Source of the DNA: Xenorhabdus bovienii SS-2004
Lineage (GTDB): Bacteria > Pseudomonadota > Gammaproteobacteria > Enterobacterales > Enterobacteriaceae
Direction: 5' to 3'
NCBI RefSeq assembly: GCF_000027225.1
Contig: NC_013892.1
Location: forward strand, 3,720,001 to 3,784,000
DNA: 64,000 nucleotides
Shown here: positions 55,114-64,000 of the stretch, in pieces
Position numbering within the stretch: position 1 is the stretch's first letter
How the letters are laid out: the number at the start of each line of letters is the position of its first letter
The notes under the pieces: generated by a model
Database searches by the model: none
The model's input: only the letters and a program-made list of their open reading frames with translations
What the model was told of the DNA's origin: nothing
Translations under genes and position numbers: made by a program

Positions 55114-56094
55114 TTAATATTGCATTAATACAGCGATACTTTGCCAGCCAGCACCAATCGTCCAGAAAATCAGGAAATCACCCCGGACAATTTTTTTTCT
55201 TTCCAGCGTTTCATAAAGTGCAACAAATGGGCTATTGGTTGCAGTGTAACCATACTCATCACCAATAAATAATGCCTTATCCTGATCCACACCAAGTTCT
55301 TCACAGAGTCGTCGAATGTTACTTACAGAAAATTGTGAAAACATAAATCCCTTAATATCAGCAGGAACTAAATTATGTCGTGAAAGTAACAATTGGATAG
55401 ATTCGAATGCGGCGGTAATACAGATATCATCATCAAAGGGGGTGAATTTGACTTGTGCAGAAACATCATGCCGGTGAATATTTGATAATCCACATGCAGG
55501 GAAAAGTGAATTATCGATTACTGAGGTTTGTATACGAAATTCTGAGTCTATAAAACCATTGCCCTGTTCAGTTTTATGAAGGATTACCGCTACAGCCGAC
55601 TCTGCAAAACATGAGTGGTAGACCGGTGCATTACTGCTGTGAGCCCCAAGATAGTCGCTGCCTACAACCAGTGCAAGCTGGCATGACGGACTTGCCATCA
55701 TCGCCCTGGAAACCATTTCTACCGCAACTAATAACCCCGCACAATTGGCATTCATGTCAAATGCCAAAGCCCTTTCTCCGCCTCCAATAGCATGATGTAT
55801 TTTGAGCGCCGTTGAAGGAATGAGATATTCTGGCGTTTGAGAAGCAAACACGATGAAGTCTAGATCCTTAGCCTGACATCCCAGCCGCTGAATAGCATTA
55901 TTAGATGCTGCAACTGACATCGTGAGTGTTGTATCAGATGAATCACGGATCAGGTAACGATTTTTATGGCCAAGCGCATTCAGCAAACCACTCATATCAA
56001 TGCCTTGGGCGGCATAGTGTTCTATAAACCAATTATTATTAACCGAAGTTGGAGGATGCCAAATTCCTAACGATGCAATCGCTACTCTTGTCAT
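55114..56094 (-). CDS. xclC: KAS III-like acyltransferase, XclC-like
   Basis: 326 residues with the FabH/KAS III thiolase fold. The nucleophile Cys118 is present (FDMNANCAGLLVAVEM), but the FabH His (HQAN) is replaced (FMFSQFSVSNIRR) and the FabH Asn position (YGNT) reads EYGYTAT. A Cys-only KAS III usually transfers acyl groups to O, N or C nucleophiles instead of decarboxylating malonyl-ACP. In xenocyloin biosynthesis (X. bovienii) KAS III-like XclB/XclC act with the ThDP enzyme XclA; the same trio occurs here. The letter assignment follows gene order and is tentative. Confidence 0.75.
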   Translation of the reverse strand: MTRVAIASLGIWHPPTSVNNNWFIEHYAAQGIDMSGLLNALGHKNRYLIRDSSDTTLTMSVAASNNAIQRLGCQAKDLDFIVFASQTPEYLIPSTALKIHHAIGGGERALAFDMNANCAGLLVAVEMVSRAMMASPSCQLALVVGSDYLGAHSSNAPVYHSCFAESAVAVILHKTEQGNGFIDSEFRIQTSVIDNSLFPACGLSNIHRHDVSAQVKFTPFDDDICITAAFESIQLLLSRHNLVPADIKGFMFSQFSVSNIRRLCEELGVDQDKALFIGDEYGYTATNSPFVALYETLERKKIVRGDFLIFWTIGAGWQSIAVLMQY

Positions 56095-56408
56095 AATTGC
56101 TCCTATTTATAATCGTAGTCATTAGAAATACCTGATTTATACTAAATAGTTTCATCGGCAGGGATTAAAGTTATAAGAAACTTACGGACGTTCCTCATTT
56201 TTTTAATGTCACTCTCCGAGAAAAATCGAACAATTTTGCTTGCCGAATTAATGATAATTTTCAAATCGTAAATTCTGCATTTTAAAGTTAATGGGTATAC
56301 ATATATAAAGCCATGTTTTAATACATACTAGCACCCTATAATCAAGCATCAGGCTCATCCCAATCTCGACTATTAACACATAGACATGATCAGTTTTGCC
56401 TGAATCAA
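56095..56408. other. Gap inside the xenocyloin-like cluster
   Basis: 314 A+T-rich bases between the two KAS III-like genes, without a frame or RNA that I recognise. The xclC-like gene may have its own promoter here. The 13-mer AATGAGGAACGTC present in inverted orientation near 56190 also occurs near 46330. Confidence 0.4.
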
Positions 56409-57440
56409 TTAAATATTTTGAGTCACACCACTAGGTAACATTGGATTACTTAGCTGTGTCTTATGATCATAATAATATACATTGCAAGGAATATTCTGCC
56501 ATCGAAATAGAACAGCAGTCGCAGTGGTCGAAGGGCCCAATCCCATAACAATGACCCAATCAGAGTCAGTCAAATTTTTATTATCCTGCATTTCCATAAA
56601 ACCGAAAAAGCTCTGTGCTGGCCCCAAACTTCCATATTTGTGAAAAATAGAGATAATTTTATCTTTCCCTACGCCCAACGCTTCTGCAGCTGCACTGGCA
56701 ACCCAATCGCTCGGGTCATAAACGTAAAAAGCGCTGACCTCATTTAGACTCATTCCGTTTGATTGACACACTTTATTACAGCACTGGTAAATCGTCTCCT
56801 TCATATTATTAAATATATATTCACCCCCCTTCGGTTTATAGTAGACATAACGTTCAGGTCCTTCATTAAATTTCAATACATCGTAATGTGCAGTACTCAA
56901 AGTATGACAACCCGTCACTGTCATACCTTGTTTTCGGCTAAGTACTAAGCATGCAGCACCATCACTTAACAAAGTCCTCGCGGGATCGCTCATTGAGAAC
57001 CAATGCGAATAATTACACCCCGCAATAACAGCGATGTTATGAAATTCAGAGTTAGCAAACATAGCAGTGGCGATTTCCAGTCCAGTTGCACCACCACTTG
57101 TTCCGACATTAATTGACACCACCGGACAGGATAGCTTTAGTTCTCTGGCCAGTCGTCCGGCCTCATCGCCCAAAATGTTATCAGACCATACTTGGCTAAG
57201 AATCAGATAATCAATATCTGAAATATCCATCTGTACCTGTTTTACTGCTGCTAACAAACTGACTTTCATTAATTCAATTAAATCTTTTTTATGCTCTAAA
57301 CGCCATAAAGTGCGTGATCGAGATAACTGCACTTCACCGGGTGCGCTGAATTCATTACGTATGTTATCTTCTGGGTGAATAATAATGTTTCCCGGTGGCA
57401 GGATACCTGCCGCCGAAATAATTGAGATGTTATTTTCCAT
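56409..57440 (-). CDS. xclB: KAS III-like protein with degenerate active site, XclB-like
   Basis: 343 residues with the KAS III fold (DIDYLILSQVWSDNILGDEA, SDGAACLVLSR, YGSLGPAQSFFGFM). All three FabH catalytic positions are changed: the Cys loop reads INVGTSGGATGLE without Cys, the His segment reads YVYDPSDWVA, and the Asn segment YGSLGP. It is therefore either a pseudo-enzyme partner or uses Ser/Thr chemistry. It overlaps the ThDP enzyme stop by 11 bases, so it is translationally coupled. Role inferred from the xenocyloin locus. Confidence 0.72.
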   Translation of the reverse strand: MENNISIISAAGILPPGNIIIHPEDNIRNEFSAPGEVQLSRSRTLWRLEHKKDLIELMKVSLLAAVKQVQMDISDIDYLILSQVWSDNILGDEAGRLARELKLSCPVVSINVGTSGGATGLEIATAMFANSEFHNIAVIAGCNYSHWFSMSDPARTLLSDGAACLVLSRKQGMTVTGCHTLSTAHYDVLKFNEGPERYVYYKPKGGEYIFNNMKETIYQCCNKVCQSNGMSLNEVSAFYVYDPSDWVASAAAEALGVGKDKIISIFHKYGSLGPAQSFFGFMEMQDNKNLTDSDWVIVMGLGPSTTATAVLFRWQNIPCNVYYYDHKTQLSNPMLPSGVTQNI

Positions 57441-59127
57441 CCAGCTCTTCCTTTAATTTCCTGAAAGTTTCAACTCTATCACCGAGAGGAGGGATCTCAT
57501 ATTTATCAATAAATGCATTAATTACGGCAGGTTTCTTTTCTTCAATTGCATGAATAAGGGCTTCACGTAATTCTTTTTTATTCCTTACGTTATAACCTGT
57601 CGCTCCAATAGACTGTCCAAATACAGCAAAGTCAACTTGAGGTATACTGCAGTCAAGTGGCGGATAACCTAATAGCTCCTGCCCCTGTCTGCACATATTG
57701 TAACCGGAATCATTCATCACAAGCCAGATAGCAGGTAATCCGAATCTGACTGCCGTACTTACTTCATTCGACATCAGCATTGCGCCATCACCTATGATAC
57801 CTACTGCACAGCGCTCTTTTGATGCAGCCATTCCTACCAATCCACAAGCGTAGTGCCCCATGGCGCCATAAGCTGTACTTACACGATATCTCAATGGATT
57901 CGAAAACTTCAGGTAGCGATTAGTCCAGACAAAGGAATTTCCCGCTTCTGAAGCAACATAACAATCGAACATATCGATAGCTATTTCCTGAACCACACTC
58001 ATCACATCAAGCGGGTGGATCACATCTTTTGCTGCATCTGAATAGCATTTATGACTGTCATGTGGTGCTGAAATGGCCTTAATGTGACTGGAAGGTATTA
58101 CTTTCTCAGCCAAGCAGGTATCAATAGAAGTGAGAAATGTTTCAATATCGCTGTCAATGAGAACAGTATGCGAGGGCAGATTCCCTTTAATTTCCTGTGC
58201 ATTTAGACCTATATAATAAACTTTAACCTTCTTAAGGTTATTTTGGGCATAGGATGAACTCAGCTCACCCAATCTGCTTCCCATAATGATAACAGCTGAC
58301 AATAACGGACAATGTAATGTTTTATTAATACTTTCTGAATCCGATCCTAAACCACTGGTTCCGGCATAAAGACTATGTTTTTCATCAAAGATCCCTTTCC
58401 CCCGCGGAGTAGATATGACCCGTGAATTTGTTTTTATAGCAATCTGTGTCAACAATGCAGAAGCATGCCGAGCACCAAATCCTGCCCAAAAAACAGCATT
58501 TTCATTGACGAGCAAATCGGCTATTTCCCGTGAATGACGTTTCGCATTTTCGTCTAAATCATCATGAGATAAGGAAAGCGCCTCATCATTTTCATAATCG
58601 ATGATTTCCTGCTGCACTTTTGTTGTCAAAAATATACCAACCACGTAACCGTCTTTCTTATTTAATCCTTTCCTTAATTTGCTCTCGACGTGAGCGTAAT
58701 CATCCTTTTGGTTTATGATGATGATTTCATCAAAATAACCGTGTCCATCAGGGATACACAGTCCATCTATATCTTGTACTGTAGTTTCCTGTAGGCTCCA
58801 CTTTCCTGAAGAGGCAACAGATGTGATTGATGAGATAAAAATGACCTTTGCACCATCTAACTTTGCTGCTCTTAACCCAGTTAATGCATTACTTATTCCC
58901 GGACCCGCTGTAGCAAAAGCGACGGCTGGAACCTGATGACATAAACTGAATTCAGATGCAGAAAAGGCTCCTCCCGACTCATGTCTACAGTGAAATAGTT
59001 TTATTTTTTCTGATTCCGTTAATTCCTGCCATATAGGTGCAATAAACCCCCCGGAAACCCCAAATGCCGCTTTAACCTCACAATCCTCAAGCAATTTAAC
59101 TAAAGCTTTCGCAATATTAACTGACAT
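57430..59127 (-). CDS. xclA: ThDP-dependent acyloin synthase, XclA-like
   Basis: 565 residues in the acetolactate synthase/pyruvate decarboxylase layout. The N-terminal PYR domain carries the cofactor-activating Glu50 (CRHESGGAFSASE); the middle domain lacks an obvious FAD signature; the C-terminal PP domain has the GDG...N motif (IIGDGAMLMSNEVSTAVRFG, then MNDSGYN). XclA of X. bovienii condenses indolepyruvate-type and other 2-oxo acids to indole acyloins (xenocyloins). The arrangement upstream of two KAS III-like genes matches. First gene of the operon. Another acyloin-forming or acetolactate-type role is possible. Confidence 0.78.
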   Translation of the reverse strand: MSVNIAKALVKLLEDCEVKAAFGVSGGFIAPIWQELTESEKIKLFHCRHESGGAFSASEFSLCHQVPAVAFATAGPGISNALTGLRAAKLDGAKVIFISSITSVASSGKWSLQETTVQDIDGLCIPDGHGYFDEIIIINQKDDYAHVESKLRKGLNKKDGYVVGIFLTTKVQQEIIDYENDEALSLSHDDLDENAKRHSREIADLLVNENAVFWAGFGARHASALLTQIAIKTNSRVISTPRGKGIFDEKHSLYAGTSGLGSDSESINKTLHCPLLSAVIIMGSRLGELSSSYAQNNLKKVKVYYIGLNAQEIKGNLPSHTVLIDSDIETFLTSIDTCLAEKVIPSSHIKAISAPHDSHKCYSDAAKDVIHPLDVMSVVQEIAIDMFDCYVASEAGNSFVWTNRYLKFSNPLRYRVSTAYGAMGHYACGLVGMAASKERCAVGIIGDGAMLMSNEVSTAVRFGLPAIWLVMNDSGYNMCRQGQELLGYPPLDCSIPQVDFAVFGQSIGATGYNVRNKKELREALIHAIEEKKPAVINAFIDKYEIPPLGDRVETFRKLKEELDGK

Positions 59128-59789
59128 GTTATATTTTTTCCTTTTTTAAGAATAAAGCGTATTAGCCATCCTAATAAAAATAAATTTATGATACTAACCG
59201 CTATCATTAATGTTCACTCATAGCATGTAATAAAAATCTAAGTATGCACACTAAAAAAAGCCGCCATTTAAATTCATAATGAGATAGTTACATAATTATA
59301 ATAATAAAAAACTCCAATATATTATTAAATACATAATTCATTCGGATATAATTTTCATAAAAGTCACTTATATATTATTTATTAGTCATATTACATTTAA
59401 CTCAGGAAAATACAAAATTATCAGTATATTTATTTTTAAGAATAATTTAAGGTATTTTGTAAAGCATAGACTATTATCTAAATCGGCCTATTCTATTGTA
59501 GTTATTATTAGATCATGATACACAGACAGGGCATAATTTATAACTTACCTATTGCAAATATTTATTTTTTTCTTCTGATCCCATGCAATCCGTTGACAAT
59601 CAATACCTCTATTTTGATCACCACGATTTGTCCATGAATTTAAGAAAGAAGCAGCTCGACAGATCAACAAATGAGTTTAATCACTGAGCGATCTATCACT
59701 CAGGTTCCCACTGATGGCAATAATTTATCATAGAAAGTTTCAGTCAGCGTCCACATGACACCATCTCTACGCAGGAGGTGGTATTCAGT
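59128..59789. promoter_or_regulatory. Upstream region of the xcl-like operon
   Basis: About 660 A+T-rich bases between the operon start and the ssb terminator, without a recognisable gene. It presumably contains the operon promoter; long A+T tracts would suit H-NS-type silencing (inference). Confidence 0.45.
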
Positions 59790-59821
59790 TAAATAAAAAA
59801 ACCCAGCATATTTGCTGGGTT
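59790..59821 (-). terminator. ssb terminator
   Basis: AACCCAGC / GCTGGGTT with a 6-base loop at 59800-59821, followed on the minus strand by TTTTTTATTT; 60 bases past the ssb stop. Confidence 0.9.
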
Positions 59822-59880
59822 ATGAATTAATTCAGCTATTAAAAGCACTTATATTTGCACTTTTAATTTATATGTATCTG

Positions 59881-60408
59881 TCAAAAAGGAATATCATCAT
59901 CAAAGTCCATTGGCGGCTCGTTGCTCTGTGGAGCTGGAGACTGTGCCGGACGAGATGGAGATGGCTGCTGACCACCACCACTGAATTGCTGAGAAGCTTG
60001 TGGCTGCTGAGGCTGCCCCCAATTACCGCCTTGTGCTGGTGCATCCTGCGACGCGCCGCCGCGACCACCCAGCATCTGCATTGATCCACCAATATTTACC
60101 ACAACTTCAGTAGTGTAACGTTCTTGACCGCCCTGATCCTGCCATTTGCGAGTCTGCAAAGAGCCTTCGATATAAACCTGAGAGCCTTTGCGCAGATATT
60201 CACCTGCGACTTCTGCCAGTTTGCCGAAGATCACCACTCGGTGCCACTCGGTTTTTTCTCTCATCTCACCGGTTTGCTTGTCACGCCAGCTTTCAGACGT
60301 TGCTAGAGTAATGTTGGCGACTGCACCGCCATTCGGCATATAGCGAACTTCCGGGTCCTGCCCCAAATTACCCACTAAAATAACTTTGTTTACGCCTCTG
60401 CTGGCCAT
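59881..60408 (-). CDS. ssb: Single-stranded DNA-binding protein
   Basis: 175 residues. The OB-fold domain (about 1-112: [60 protein letters not shown]) is followed by a Gly/Gln/Pro-rich linker and the acidic protein-interaction tip MDFDDDIPF that recruits replication and repair proteins. It is divergent from uvrA, as in E. coli, sharing the SOS-controlled intergenic region. Confidence 0.97.
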   Translation of the reverse strand: MASRGVNKVILVGNLGQDPEVRYMPNGGAVANITLATSESWRDKQTGEMREKTEWHRVVIFGKLAEVAGEYLRKGSQVYIEGSLQTRKWQDQGGQERYTTEVVVNIGGSMQMLGGRGGASQDAPAQGGNWGQPQQPQASQQFSGGGQQPSPSRPAQSPAPQSNEPPMDFDDDIPF

Positions 60409-60578
60409 TGGGAATACTCCTGATGAAATGAATTTTGCTAAAAATGGATTTCTCTAATTATAAGCAAAGTAGTTTACCATGCGAGGACTAAGTTTAAACA
60501 TAGACCCGTTATATTATACTTTGCGAAGTTTATCGTACTTTACACTGTAATGGTTACAGCATGAATATCCACCTAATA

Positions 60579-60594
60579 CTGTATATCCACTCAG
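60579..60594 (+). promoter_or_regulatory. LexA (SOS) box in the ssb-uvrA region
   Basis: CTGTATATCCACTCAG matches the E. coli uvrA LexA box (CTGTATATTCATTCAG) in 14 of 16 positions, as I recall it. It lies 65 bases before the uvrA start. A second palindrome CTGT-N7-ACAG (60545-60559) has the wrong spacing for LexA. Confidence 0.85.
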
Positions 60595-60658
60595 CAATAT
60601 TTGTGCAATAATAATGCGTTTATTTGTTACACACCATCAATTATCTGGGAAGTCGTAC

Positions 60659-63490
60659 ATGGATAACATCGAAGTTCGGGGCGCCCGCACCCATAATCTC
60701 AAGAATATCAATCTGATAATTCCCCGTAACAAACTGATAGTCATTACAGGATTATCAGGCTCCGGTAAGTCGTCCCTAGCTTTCGATACATTATATGCGG
60801 AAGGTCAACGTCGTTATGTGGAGTCACTCTCTGCCTATGCACGCCAGTTTTTGTCTCTCATGGAAAAACCGGATGTTGATCATATCGAAGGCCTCTCTCC
60901 CGCCATTTCCATTGAACAGAAATCGACTTCCCATAACCCGCGTTCAACTGTCGGGACGATTACCGAAATTCACGATTATCTCCGCCTGCTGTTTGCACGC
61001 GTAGGGGAACCCCGTTGCCCCGATCATGATATTCCGCTGGCTGCCCAAACTATCAGCCAAATGGTGGATAATGTGCTGGTATTACCGGAAGGCCAGCGTC
61101 TGATGCTGCTGGCTCCTGTCGTCAAAGAACGCAAAGGGGAGCACACCAAGCTGCTGGATAACCTGTCCGCACAAGGCTACATCCGCGCCCGTATTGATGG
61201 AGAAGTGTGTGACCTGTCTGACCCACCAAAACTTGAATTACAAAAAAAACACACTATTGAAGTGGTCGTCGATCGCTTCAAAGTCCGCGCTGATCTGGCT
61301 CAACGACTGGCAGAATCATTCGAAACCGCGTTAGAACTTTCCGGCGGAACGGCTGTTATTGCCAATATGGATGACGAGCAGGCTGAGGAATTAATCTTCT
61401 CCGCTAATTTTGCCTGTTCCGTCTGTGGTTACAGTATGAGTGAACTGGAACCACGCCTGTTTTCCTTTAACAATCCCGCAGGTGCCTGCCCTACTTGTGA
61501 CGGTTTGGGCGTCCAGCAATTTTTCGATCCTGAGCGAGTTATCCAGAATGGCGATATTTCTCTCGCGGGTGGTGCGATCCGAGGTTGGGATCGCCGTAAT
61601 TTCTATTATTTCCAGATGCTTAAGTCATTGTCAGACCATTATAAATTTGATATCGAAATTCCATTCAATGACTTAGACCCAGCCATCAGAAAAACAGTTT
61701 TATACGGTTCAGACAAAGAATCCATCGAGTTCAAATACACCAATGATCGGGGCGATACCACAGTTCGCCATCATCCGTTTGAAGGTGTGTTGCACAATAT
61801 GGAGCGCCGCTATAAAGAGACCGAATCCAGCGCAGTGCGGGAAGAACTGGCAAAATATATCAGTAACCGTTCCTGCATCTCCTGTGATGGAACCCGGCTG
61901 CGCAAAGAAGCGCGTTATGTCTTTATCGAAAGCACCACGCTGCCGCAAATCTCCGAGTTCAGTATTGGTCATGCGATGGCGTTTTTCCAAAATATCAAAC
62001 TGAGTGGGCAGCGCGCCCAAATTGCTGAAAAAATCCTGAAAGAGATCCGGGACCGCCTGAAATTTCTGGTGAATGTTGGCTTGAATTACCTGACCCTTTC
62101 CCGGTCAGCGGAAACCCTTTCCGGCGGTGAAGCACAGCGTATCCGGCTGGCCAGCCAGATTGGCGCGGGTCTGGTTGGCGTCATGTATGTACTGGATGAG
62201 CCATCTATTGGCCTGCATCAACGTGATAATGAACGTTTACTGGAAACCTTGCTGCATCTGCGCAATTTGGGGAATACCGTCATCGTAGTTGAACACGATG
62301 AAGATGCCATTCGGGCGGCGGATCATGTCATTGATATCGGGCCGGGTGCCGGTGTGCATGGCGGCAAAATTGTTGCCGAAGGGACTATTGAGGATATCAT
62401 GACCAACAAGGAGTCTCTCACTGGGAAATTCCTGAGCGGTAAATGTAAAATTGCAATCCCTGAACAGCGTGTTCCTGCCAATCCCGATAAAGTACTGGAA
62501 TTGATTGGTGCCAAGGGCAATAACCTGAAAAAAGTGACATTAAAACTGCCTGTCGGCTTGTTCACTTGTGTTACGGGTGTTTCAGGTTCCGGAAAATCGA
62601 CTCTGATCAACGATACACTATTCCCAATTGCGCAACGTCAGTTAAATGGAGCGACCAATATTAATCCAGCGCCTTACCTTGATGTTCAAGGGCTGGAACA
62701 TTTTGATAAGGTCATCGATATCGACCAAAGTCCGATCGGTAGAACGCCCCGCTCCAACCCTGCCACTTATACTGGCGTGTTTACGCCAGTGAGGGAGTTA
62801 TTTTCTGGCGTGCCTGAATCCCGCGCCCGTGGCTATACACCGGGGCGTTTCAGTTTCAACGTCAAGGGCGGGCGCTGTGAAGCGTGTCAGGGTGATGGCG
62901 TAATTAAGGTTGAAATGCACTTCCTGCCCGATGTTTATGTGCCTTGCGATCACTGTAAGAGTAAGCGCTATAACCGCGAAACCTTGGAAATCAAATATAA
63001 GGGCAAAAATATCAATGAAGTGCTGAATATGACCATTGAAGAAGCCCGTAAGTTTTTTGATGCGGTTCCTGCTCTCGCCAGAAAACTGCAAACCTTGATG
63101 GATGTCGGTCTTTCCTATATTCGTCTGGGGCAATCGGCAACCACGCTCTCAGGTGGAGAAGCACAACGGGTCAAGCTGTCACGTGAATTATCCAAACGTG
63201 GTACAGGCCAGACGCTGTATATTCTTGATGAACCAACAACTGGCCTGCATTTCGCCGATATTCAGCAATTGCTGTCTGTCCTGCATCAATTACGTGATCA
63301 GGGAAATACTATCGTGGTGATTGAGCATAATCTGGATGTTATCAAAACCGCTGACTGGATTGTCGATCTTGGCCCTGAAGGTGGCAACGGTGGCGGTGAA
63401 ATATTAGTGTCAGGAACACCAGAAGAAGTGGCTCAATGTGAAGAATCCCATACGGCACGGTTTTTGAAACCGATACTTGAGCGTCAATAA
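60659..63490 (+). CDS. uvrA: UvrABC excision nuclease subunit A
   Basis: 943 residues (E. coli 940). The damage-recognition ATPase of nucleotide excision repair. It has two ABC ATPase modules, with Walker A motifs GLSGSGKSS and GVSGSGKST, signature [14 protein letters not shown] and [14 protein letters not shown], Walker B MYVLDEPS and LYILDEPT, and zinc modules CSVCGYS...CPTCDG and CEACQGDG...CDHC. The ATG at 60659 gives the conserved [16 protein letters not shown]; an upstream in-frame start at 60614 is not supported by the family. Controlled by the LexA box upstream. Confidence 0.97.
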   Translation: MDNIEVRGARTHNLKNINLIIPRNKLIVITGLSGSGKSSLAFDTLYAEGQRRYVESLSAYARQFLSLMEKPDVDHIEGLSPAISIEQKSTSHNPRSTVGTITEIHDYLRLLFARVGEPRCPDHDIPLAAQTISQMVDNVLVLPEGQRLMLLAPVVKERKGEHTKLLDNLSAQGYIRARIDGEVCDLSDPPKLELQKKHTIEVVVDRFKVRADLAQRLAESFETALELSGGTAVIANMDDEQAEELIFSANFACSVCGYSMSELEPRLFSFNNPAGACPTCDGLGVQQFFDPERVIQNGDISLAGGAIRGWDRRNFYYFQMLKSLSDHYKFDIEIPFNDLDPAIRKTVLYGSDKESIEFKYTNDRGDTTVRHHPFEGVLHNMERRYKETESSAVREELAKYISNRSCISCDGTRLRKEARYVFIESTTLPQISEFSIGHAMAFFQNIKLSGQRAQIAEKILKEIRDRLKFLVNVGLNYLTLSRSAETLSGGEAQRIRLASQIGAGLVGVMYVLDEPSIGLHQRDNERLLETLLHLRNLGNTVIVVEHDEDAIRAADHVIDIGPGAGVHGGKIVAEGTIEDIMTNKESLTGKFLSGKCKIAIPEQRVPANPDKVLELIGAKGNNLKKVTLKLPVGLFTCVTGVSGSGKSTLINDTLFPIAQRQLNGATNINPAPYLDVQGLEHFDKVIDIDQSPIGRTPRSNPATYTGVFTPVRELFSGVPESRARGYTPGRFSFNVKGGRCEACQGDGVIKVEMHFLPDVYVPCDHCKSKRYNRETLEIKYKGKNINEVLNMTIEEARKFFDAVPALARKLQTLMDVGLSYIRLGQSATTLSGGEAQRVKLSRELSKRGTGQTLYILDEPTTGLHFADIQQLLSVLHQLRDQGNTIVVIEHNLDVIKTADWIVDLGPEGGNGGGEILVSGTPEEVAQCEESHTARFLKPILERQ

Positions 63491-63521
63491 TATTCTTTAG
63501 CATCCCACATAAACAAATATT

Positions 63522-63540
63522 CTCCCCACTCTGTGGGGAG
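63522..63540 (+). terminator. uvrA terminator
   Basis: CTCCCCAC / GTGGGGAG with a 3-base loop, 31 bases after the uvrA stop; weak T tail. Confidence 0.6.
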
Positions 63541-63733
63541 TTATGCCCATTTGTTGACCAATCTTATTTTTTCCCCATGCAATAAGGGTATTTCCTACAA
63601 TCATTTCTAATAAAATAAATTTTTGCTTAATCAATGATCTTTTATTGAACTAATATTATTACTGATCACATTATCGGTGCATTAATGCCATAATGATATA
63701 ACATATGCTTTAAAGTGATAATGGAGATTCAAC

Positions 63734-63892
63734 ATGTATATGTTTTTACCTTTCTTAATTGCGTTAGTTATCATTCCAACAGTTATTATTGGCAAGAAAA
63801 AGCTGACCTACACTCTTTGGTTTGCATTATTAATCATCACGGTATTTTGGTTTAAATATCATGCGACTGATGCATTGAACCTTTCTTTCTAA
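63734..63892 (+). CDS. Small membrane protein (DUF5993-like)
   Basis: 52 residues: two hydrophobic segments (MYMFLPFLIALVIIPTVIIG and LWFALLIITVFWF) separated by GKKKLTY, and a short tail ending LNLSF. The pattern and its place directly before a DsbB-like gene fit DUF5993 proteins; function unknown. The start has GGAGATTC upstream. The two genes are 12 bases apart and probably co-transcribed. Confidence 0.7.
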   Translation: MYMFLPFLIALVIIPTVIIGKKKLTYTLWFALLIITVFWFKYHATDALNLSF

Positions 63893-63904
63893 CCGGAGAC
63901 CGTA

Positions 63905-64000
63905 ATGAATAATACAATGTCAGCATCCCGCAGTCTTAATCCTGCAATGGTCTTAAATATCCTTGGTCTATTCGGCATCAGTGTCGTTTTGATAATCGCG
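63905..64000 (+). CDS. Start of a disulfide bond formation protein B-like gene (truncated by window edge)
   Basis: Only 32 N-terminal residues are present: MNNTMSASRSLNPAMVLNI, then LGLFGISVVLIIA, i.e. a basic start and the first membrane helix. GGAG precedes the ATG. DsbB-family membrane oxidoreductases next to DUF5993 proteins are known in other proteobacteria; with no catalytic CxxC pair inside the window, this call rests on context. Confidence 0.5.
   Translation, partial: MNNTMSASRSLNPAMVLNILGLFGISVVLIIA

Noticed and set aside
56187..56205. Shared 13-mer AATGAGGAACGTC near 46330 and, inverted, near 56190, as ends of a mobile unit
   Set aside because: The shared stretch is short and the flanks do not match, so coincidence cannot be excluded.
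60545..60559. CTGT-N7-ACAG palindrome as a second LexA box
   Set aside because: LexA boxes need N8 between CTGT and ACAG; spacing is one base short.

Overview
The window reads as chromosome from an entomopathogenic enterobacterium of the Xenorhabdus/Photorhabdus group. The core genes are close to their E. coli counterparts. Two features point to Xenorhabdus, probably near X. bovienii: a xenocyloin-like cluster (a ThDP enzyme plus two KAS III-like proteins) and a short dispersed repeat I associate with this group. The genus is inferred; no 16S rRNA is present.

Layout. 1-31.7 kb is mostly conserved core: sspA (cut by the left edge)-sspB; gltBD divergent from arcB, with the ArcZ small RNA downstream of arcB on the opposite strand; elbB-mtgA; the dolP-diaA-yraN-lpoA block divergent from rsmI; rnpB; yhaK/yhaJ; yqjF; a class C beta-lactamase inserted inside the yqj block; yqjK-yqjE-yqjD-yqjA; sstT; fadH; then small accessory genes (two GNATs, a VirK/YbjX protein, a YcaD-like exporter).

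32.0-43.3 kb is a visibly G+C-richer island. It holds a nine-gene minus-strand operon with several ATGA overlaps, a divergent ArsR-rhodanese regulator and another MFS exporter. A GTP cyclohydrolase II-like protein, a WD40 protein, a SAM methyltransferase and an SUMF1-type protein together match the core of toxoflavin (7-azapteridine) loci. Here the cyclohydrolase is only an N-terminal fragment and no deaminase is present. A second methyltransferase, a VOC protein, a DHA2-type exporter, a DUF2165 protein and a DHFDLDG-motif protein are added. A 25-bp perfect inverted repeat lies at one end and a decayed IS630-family transposase at the other. This is the best candidate for an undescribed system.

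44.5-59.2 kb is further accessory DNA: an ArnT-like glycosyltransferase, a YbiU-like protein, a GlxA-type AraC regulator, an IS1-family element split by an IS630-family element (both sets of ends visible), a stand-alone ketosynthase, a truncated frmR followed by intact frmA-frmB, and the xenocyloin-like operon. 59.8-64 kb returns to core: ssb divergent from uvrA with a LexA box, then a DUF5993-type small membrane protein and the start of a DsbB-like gene cut by the right edge.
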